DNA of 27,817 nt from Didymodactylos carnosus. Its lineage: Eukaryota > Rotifera > Eurotatoria > Philodinida > Philodinidae. The notes under the pieces are model-generated. The model ran no database searches. It was given only the letters and a program-made list of their open reading frames with translations, and was not told where the DNA came from. The position numbers were made by a program, and so were the translations under genes. The stretch lies in the NCBI GenBank assembly GCA_905250885.1, contig CAJNOQ010001872.1:1-27817 (forward strand). Reading direction: 5' to 3'. This document shows, one piece after another, positions 21,182-27,817 of this stretch. Positions within the stretch are counted from its first letter, which is position 1, and each line of letters begins with the position of its first letter.

Positions 21182-21858
21182 CCCTTTACCCACAATATCC
21201 ACAGGCGTGGACATTGGTAAAATCGGTATAAAAAAGTAATGAAACATACGATCAAAAAACTAATTGTTTATCGTTTGTAGAGAACTTCATAAGCTATCGT
21301 TTGCTAAAAAAAATTTATTTTGTATGTTGCTTTCTCTCTGAGATAATTAAAATTTAAAATTAGTAATTTTTCTAAAAAAACATTTTCGCCTGTTCAAATT
21401 TTTTCACTGAAAGACTTTTATTTCAAAAATTTTGTGCTGATGAAGAAAGATTCATTAAGATGTTCTGTTTTATATGATATCACTGGAACAACCTTCTACT
21501 TACAACAGTGGACTGCCGATGATCCAAAACGAAACCACCATTTTTGCTGGAATTTTACACTGTTTTTCCAGATGTGTTTGCTTTTGTTCATCAAGTCGCC
21601 ATATTATGCTTCCGACACAAATCGAATCTAATGGATACAATTTAGTAGAACTATAGCTTCAACTTGTAGCAAAAATTTTACAAAAAAGATCTTGTATATA
21701 ATTTATAATAAATTTTAAAAGCTGAAAATTCAAATTTTTGAATGAATTTAAAAAATTGGATTTTAAATGTGGTATGTTTATAACTGAATGCCCCTAACTT
21801 CCATTTCAATGGTTAGCTTTCAAAAAGCTTTAAAGAAAAGCTCGTGGGGGGTAAAGGG
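21182..21858. mobile_element. piggyBac-like non-autonomous element
   Basis: Left end ccctttaccc follows TTAA (21178-21181). The right end is gggtaaaggg, the exact 10-bp inverted repeat, followed by TTAT (21859-21862), one mismatch from a TTAA target duplication. Termini starting CCC next to TTAA are the hallmark of piggyBac-superfamily transposons. The 677-bp interior has only short frames and no DDD transposase, so it would need an enzyme in trans. The left subterminal region has the short palindrome ccacaggcgtgg. The superfamily call rests on ends and target site only. Confidence 0.62.
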
Positions 21859-21862
21859 TTAT

Positions 21863-22510
21863 GATAGATTGGTAAATCATTAATTATTATAGTATTAGTC
21901 GTATGGATCTTCAAAAAATAGCAATTTCTCAGATGATGACCATTTAACTAGTGTCGCGACTTTGTTTTAACGGAGAAAAAAACATCAAGAAGTAGGAGAT
22001 ATAGCGATTTTAGAAATTATGGAATCAGTAAAGATGTTAAAGATAATATATGAAAAAAGACCTTGTATCCCTATCTCAGACGTTTTACACGTAAAACAGA
22101 TGTTAATATCTCATTTCTAGTATCACCTAAACATTCAAGAAATTTGTTTTTACAAAAATCGTGTTGTATAAACATTGCAGTCACAGTTTTCAAATAATTT
22201 CAAGAATATGTACGGGAAAATTTGAAATTATTTTTTCTCAGTTCTTTATAAAATATTCATCTCTATCTGGAAAATACATGTCTTCTCTCACTTAAATTTA
22301 GTTTCGTTCAATCACAACGCCAAAAATAATTCGTCTCATCTTTTTGTCATCAGTTTATCAGATATTTTTACATTTTTATTGTTATTATCTCTTTGTATAC
22401 AATTGTCAATAGAAGAGGTAAAAGAATTCTTATGATTTAAACGATCATACTACGCACATGCTTAAATAATCATACAAAAAAAATGAAACCTGACCAAACT
22501 AAATAATAAA
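21863..22510. other. Intergenic, 3' flank of TOPORS-like gene
   Basis: AT-rich with no exon. On the minus strand an AATAAA occurs near 22375-22380, about 135 nt after the TOPORS-like stop, and is a possible poly(A) signal. Confidence 0.4.
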
Positions 22511-25191
22511 CTAATTTTCTTTCGGTGTTTTTCGACGTGTATATGAGTCATCCTCTATATCTGTCAATACTGCTGAACAACGACGTTCTGGTATTGTAAT
22601 TAAACTGCTCAATCGTCCTCGTTCTTGTTGATCATTGGATAATACTCGTACAACTGTCGATGGAAGATATTGAGGAACAGATGAATACGATTCGCGACTA
22701 TTAGTCGACATTGATTGTTCGTGGGTTTGACCTAATTAGTAAATAAACAATTAATATTGCAACACACTAATGATCTATAGAAGAAAATAAATGAAATGTT
22801 AACCATGCTATTTGAAATTCAGGTGGCTTTATATCTTCTAAAAATCTAACCTAGTTATTGAGGTAACTGGTTACCTCTATGCATTAGACCGATCAATACA
22901 GTTCTTTTTGTTTATAACGATCTGGTCTCTCAACCATAAGTGCAAACTATTCTACGTCTTAGTATTCTGCTTTTTTACATCTAACAAGATAAAATGCGAA
23001 TTATTTTGTTGTTGCATTTGCCTGTTATTATTTCAGCTTGATTTGATTCCTGTAGTGATGATTGAGATCGTCGGTAAGCTTTGGGTTGTCTATGACGATG
23101 ATGATGATGATGTTTCGATTTTCTACTCTTAGATCTGTCTCTTTTGCTCTTTTTCGATCGATGATGATGGTGGTGATGTTTTCGTTTTTTGGTGGCTGAT
23201 CCTGTAGGAACCTGTTCATCTTCTTGAATTTCATCGTCTGTCACAATAATAAATGTTGGTGTTCTTTCTCGAATCGGTTTGACATAATTCACAATTTCAC
23301 AAAAGTCACTTGAGTGTGTCGAAGAACGCGATCTTGAACGAGAACGAGCTCTCGATGTTGTTGTTTGCGATAACGATGAATTGTGCTATAAATAAAAGTG
23401 CACTGTGTTAGATATTTTCATCATAATACCTCTCTCGTCTACGTTGATTCAATAAATGTTTTCAACCTGCATCAACAATAGAAGTGATTATTCTAGTGTG
23501 AGAAATGATCAGCTTAATAATAGCTTTTGACATTTATCAGATTTAACAACAAAAAGAGTTCACTTCAAAACTATTTCACTCTAACTGATGTTTCCAACGA
23601 TCAAATATTGATCCGCTTACTGTAGAAATTTCTGTAATATCGTTATCTGTTGTTACCAACGGTATTTGATTTAAATCGACCGGAGCATCATTCTGCTGTT
23701 GCTGTTCGTCTTCATTTTCACTATCGACAACATCAATGACAGGCGATGACTGTCCTATTTGTTCTTGTCTGTTTAATCTTCTCTCATAGATGGCATGCCG
23801 ATCAAAACCCAACACATCATATGGACATTGACTAAATGAATAAAACTCATGAAGAAAATGTTTTGTATGTCGACCAAGATATTGAAATAATTGACGTTTG
23901 ACACGACGAGATTTAATTTCATTGTGTTGAATCGTTTGAAGTATCTGACGAATAACCTGCTCGATGGTACGTTCATCATTCCATAAAAGAGCCAATAGTT
24001 CACGAGCTAGAACATTGCAAACAGTAACATGTAAACGTAAAATAAAGATAAAGATTAAACAGATGCGTGTAACATTGAAACGCTTAACTAAATAAATCTA
24101 TCTTTAGTGTATTGTTAGGATTGACTAAACAAAAAGGTAAATCATCGTTGTTCTACAGGAAAAAAATACAAAGAATTGAAATTAAAAGTAATTAAACCGC
24201 AGATAGACTAGAAAATAGTACCTCTCAAACCCTTCAATAAAGCTTAGCTACTAGATGCATCTGTCATTGGCATTATTTTTCCTCAACTTGTGATTACGAT
24301 CTACTTACCTAAAAATGGTACTAGACGATGTAAACATGCCGGATTTTCTCGGTACCATTGTGGTGAACATTGACGCGTTTGATTATTTGTTGCCGGTAAT
24401 TGTACGTATAGTGAATTTAAATATATGTATTTACGAAAAGCTACTGTCTGTCGAGTAGAGGCAGAGTGTATTGTTGATTGACGTAAATCCGATGTTGTCT
24501 GTCTTAAATAGCGTTGAAGATAGTGATGAATGGTGTCTAATGAGATGACTGACGACCAGTTTTGATTACCACGAACTAATGGTGATAGCATAGACGAAGC
24601 CGAAGATGAACTTTGCTCTATAGTTGTGCCAGTAGTTGCACGACTTGGAAGAGCGGATGCTGTGGAAGTAAAACTAAAATAAACCAGGCTCATTGACACT
24701 TTATCCAGCGCTAGAAATTCTAATAAAACATACTTTGTTCGAGGTGTTTGAACGATCGATTGTAGGGTGTGTAACCATTCCATGTAGACCATTTGTCGAA
24801 ATATTTCTTGTTCGGATGAATTTTGAGTTGTGTTTATTCTTGAGCCGTGTCTGCTGACCCAATCGAGAACATCCTGCAATGACTGTGATTGTGGCGGTGG
24901 TTGAATTGAGACTGTTTCGAATATTTCTCCCGAATATCCGTCTCTCGGACGTTGTATTGATGTAAATGGCTGTTTACATAATGGGCAAATTGCTCGAACT
25001 TTTGACCACTCCCAAATACACGAATAACAGAATGTATGTGAACACGAATCGATGGATGATGTTTCATTTGCACGTTTAAAATTTAGGCATACGGCACATT
25101 TTTCGGGTGACGAACATCGTAGTGGTTCATCTTTCAATTTCGATTCACGATATTGAAAACATTGAGATAGAGAGGACGACTCGGATTCCAT
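22511..25191 (-). CDS. TOPORS: TOPORS-like RING-type E3 ubiquitin/SUMO ligase, four exons
   Basis: Minus-strand exons: 25191-24309, 24006-23621, 23385-(23022 or 22986) and 22731-22511. Phases agree at each join (1/2, 0/0, 1/2), giving about 617-629 aa against roughly 1,045 in human TOPORS. A C3HC4 RING sits at residues 32-72 (C32, C35, C50, H52, C55, C58, C69, C72), ending WEWSKVRAICPLCKQPF, very close to the TOPORS RING. The exon 1-2 junction rebuilds the conserved block LVPFLARELLALLW, then HFLHEFYSFSQCPYDVLGFDRHA. Exon 3 has an RS run (RARSRSRSRSS), the TOPORS-type motif YVKPIRERTP, then a basic His-rich tract (KKRKHHHHHHRSKKSKR), probably a nuclear localisation signal. Known family role: nuclear E3 for ubiquitin and SUMO, acting on p53 and chromatin proteins, binding topoisomerase I. 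The tail is shorter than in vertebrates. The third intron donor is ambiguous. Confidence 0.9.
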
Positions 25192-27437
25192 CTACAACAG
25201 ACGAAAAAAAATGATAAATAACTGAATCCTAACAGATGATAAATACTCTATTAATTATGTTATTATTTTACAATCCCAGTTAACTATTCTGAATATGATG
25301 TCTCCAATTCATATCAATTTCATCTCTTTTATTTATCATATCTCTTTTTTCCTAATTATTCAATAATAGAATCAAAACGATGCAAAGTAGACATGATCAA
25401 TAGAACCAAAAAAATCACTAAATTTAGTCTGTAAATTATTTCAAAAGTTATTTCGGACTCGCAAAAGTAAAGCATAAAAATAATTTACAGAAGATGATCT
25501 AATAAGCATAAAAGGATATTATCGATGATTGAATACAAAAAAATAAAGATATTCTATTGGTATAAAAACAGCACAGGACATTTCAAGTTACGCTATAATT
25601 TTTGAGTTTTAACAGTAACATATTGATTAGATAGATCCATTAGATAACTTTCATTATTTGAAACTTTAGACAATTTGTTTGAAAGAATCCATTTATGATT
25701 CTATTTATCGACACTTCGACTTAGATCGTATATCCCAAACTATACAGTAGTAAAAATACAAAAAGACTCATAATAATTCTAATAAAGTGTACTAAGTGTA
25801 ACGTGCATCGTAATTTTATTTAGTATAGTAAATTGAAAAACCGTTCATTCAGAATTGTTGAACAGAAAATAATAGAAAATGAAGGGGAATGGAAATCAAT
25901 TTCCAAATTTCTTTGTACCAAATACTATGTACCCTTGAATTCTAATTAGTAAAGCATTTGGTCATGGTGGAAATTGAATTAAATGGCAAAATAATGCCAA
26001 CGTAAAAAGTAAGATCGCTAATATTTGACAGAACACTGTCTACTTCTTTTGTTTCCTACAGTTGATTCATTTGTCAGTTCATGTTAATGAGAATTGTCAG
26101 TTAATCTACAGAATATTTTGCACAGGGACAAAATATGATCACTTTAAAATCATGGACTTTTGTCATCGAAAGGAGTTTTTGAAAAACTATATGTCACATA
26201 TGCATTACATAGTGTTTATATCGAAGGATATGAAGTCAGTGGCAGATCTAGAAAAGTTTTCAGAAGGTGCGTCTGCACTCATCATAAATCCATCACTAGG
26301 ATGTGTACACACTCTTATATAACAACATCTGCTTCAACTCACAAGACTAGTTACAAAAGAGATGAAAATTAAACAATTAGATGTTATTCCAGTTAAAGTA
26401 CAATATTTTAGCAAAAAAAATGGAACGGAACTGAGTACAAACGATGTACATGTACGTTGATAAACCGCAAGACAAAACAAAAATAAAAAGGTGAACAACA
26501 AGAAAAATAATAAATCTCTTTCATGCTCGTCCAACAAGAATTCGAGATAAAAAATTAAGTTTTTATGCAAACTTTATTGTAAACAATAAAATAATAACTG
26601 TATTATTGCGACGCAATGAATAATCGTATCTCTCATCATCTTTAACGAAAAATAGACGCAAAATATGAACAAAAAGACCTTCTATGAAGAACATTCAATT
26701 AGCCGCAGAGAAATATTTCCATCGTCCAGAAAAGTCTTTTAATAGATAAGTACGAAGATTTTTCCTTCAGGTTGCAGCGACTATTAGACACTTCTTCTGG
26801 ATCAGCCACTAGCTCAATAACACCCGATTGATATGATTTCGACTGGATTAAAAAAGGAACATTTTAGGATAATGAGCTCATATAGGCATGATCATTTTTG
26901 TTGTAATTTCTATTTAGCAATAATTGAGATTTTAATCTCGTTTTCGTTTTGTTTCTTTTGATGCTACTGTCTATGTATTGCCAAACGCTAAAGAAATATC
27001 ATTTGGTCAAGTGCCTTCATAGGCGATCAGGATTCGTCAGTTGTATACACATCGAATCAATGAGAATTCAAACCGCTCGCGAACGATTCAAAATTTATAC
27101 AAAAAACAGTCTTTAATCAGAACATTAAAACGGCGGAAAACTCTCTCCATAAAAGAGTCGACAAAGTACTTACAAACTAGTGTATAGAGAGAGATAAAAA
27201 AGAATAAAAACAAATAACAAAATAGCAAGAGAGTAGCAACACTAAGTTTGTTTTATAACTGTAAACATGGCTAAGTTCTACTGTAAACGACGCTGAAACA
27301 GAGCTATTTTGAATGACGATAAAGAAGATGAACGAATAAATTTCGGACGTTTATTGTAGTCACTAACTGTTGATAAAAGAAGGAAGAAGCGGAACGGTTT
27401 GTAGAGATATAAATAACAGCATCGTAGAAGCCAGGAG
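25192..27437. other. Intergenic, upstream of TOPORS-like gene
   Basis: 2.2 kb of AT-rich DNA without a supported exon. It begins with a splice-acceptor-like tract (minus strand, ttttttcgtctgttgtag) abutting the TOPORS start codon, so part may be a 5' intron or leader. A weak hairpin lies at about 26724-26803 (tccagaaaagtct facing cacttcttctgga). Frames at 26062-26372 have no features of real exons. Confidence 0.5.
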
Positions 27438-27524
27438 CCTGTTTCTTAAAAAAACTTAAGTGAAACTTAAGTCCAAAAAAGTCTTTGTCTTTTTTGACTT
27501 AAGTAAGTTTTTTTAAGAAACAGA
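27438..27524. mobile_element. Small hairpin MITE
   Basis: Short inverted repeat of about 87 bp. The left end ctgtttcttaaaaaaactta matches the reverse complement of the right end taagtttttttaagaaacag. Interior acttaagt words (three copies) add extra pairing, and gtccaaaaaagtc faces gtcttttttgac. No coding capacity. Confidence 0.78.
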
Positions 27525-27659
27525 CCCCAGAAAATTAATGGTATGTGGACTGAGGCTAAATGACTCATCCCTTCTATAACAGATTATGCACTTTGAATAT
27601 GTATCAGGTAAAATGAAATTCATTGGGTGAATCTATTAAATTAAATAAAGTTTTTAGTC

Positions 27660-27814
27660 AGAAAAGTTTTGGCGTTTTGGGTTTTTTCTGGAAAGTAGTA
27701 GTTTTCGAGATAAATAAATTTTGCCGAAACGACGGCGCTACTGTAAAGTGTAAAATGCCTTTATTTTGAAAACTGCTGCATTCCAGAAAAAACCAAAAAC
27801 GCCAAAACTTTTCT
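27660..27814. mobile_element. MITE with ~50-60 bp terminal inverted repeats
   Basis: Left arm 27660-27718 begins agaaaagttttggcgttttg and continues gttttttctgga. The right arm, about 27752-27814, is its reverse complement and ends caaaacttttct. One-base differences occur within the arms, and pairing continues as tagtagttttc against gaaaactgctg. The loop is about 35-45 nt. The right end almost coincides with the end of the window, so the target duplication cannot be checked. Confidence 0.85.
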
Positions 27815-27817
27815 AAT

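Noticed and set aside
23028-23234. Second minus-strand frame across TOPORS exon 3 rich in isoleucine
   Set aside because: Shadow of the His-rich coding repeat read out of frame.
26062-26372. Overlapping 70-86-residue frames
   Set aside because: No splice partners, no recognisable motif, mutually overlapping in different frames.

Overview
This is eukaryotic, almost certainly metazoan, AT-rich nuclear DNA. Coding regions are split by spliceosomal introns with GT/AG ends, two of them about 70 nt. Three multi-exon protein genes can be assembled by matching splice phases. The protein style, compact introns, abundant small hairpin transposons and a possible spliced-leader context suggest a rotifer, perhaps a bdelloid, but I cannot prove the species from sequence alone.

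Layout. 1-1362: transposon debris (a ~100 bp direct repeat flanking an inverted-repeat element). 2229-9201 (+): a six-exon DENND3-type gene (tripartite DENN, helical linker, PH-like domain, C-terminal WD40 propeller), a predicted Rab GEF. Two of its introns carry inverted-repeat elements, and its likely poly(A) signal lies inside a third element just past the stop. 9858-14745: intergenic repeat land with four inverted-repeat or hairpin elements, coding-like debris, and an assembly gap of nine Ns preceded by an artefact-like G run. 16134-17188 (-): a two-exon, 326-codon gene of unknown function, possibly a beta-propeller. 18193-19096: a two-block inverted duplication whose block order is swapped and which contains a single N. 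21182-21858: a piggyBac-like non-autonomous element. 22511-25191 (-): a four-exon TOPORS-like RING E3 ligase gene with RS and His-rich tracts. 27438-27814: two more small hairpin elements at the window end.

The three genes do not form an evident pathway: DENND3 acts in Rab/endosome-autophagy traffic, TOPORS in nuclear ubiquitin/SUMO ligation, and the middle gene is unassigned. No operon, CRISPR, rRNA or tRNA was found. The most distinctive property is the density of unrelated foldback elements, about ten in 28 kb, three of them within or touching the DENND3 transcription unit. All three genes also carry a splice-acceptor-like sequence just upstream of the start codon. I found no convincing new multi-gene system.
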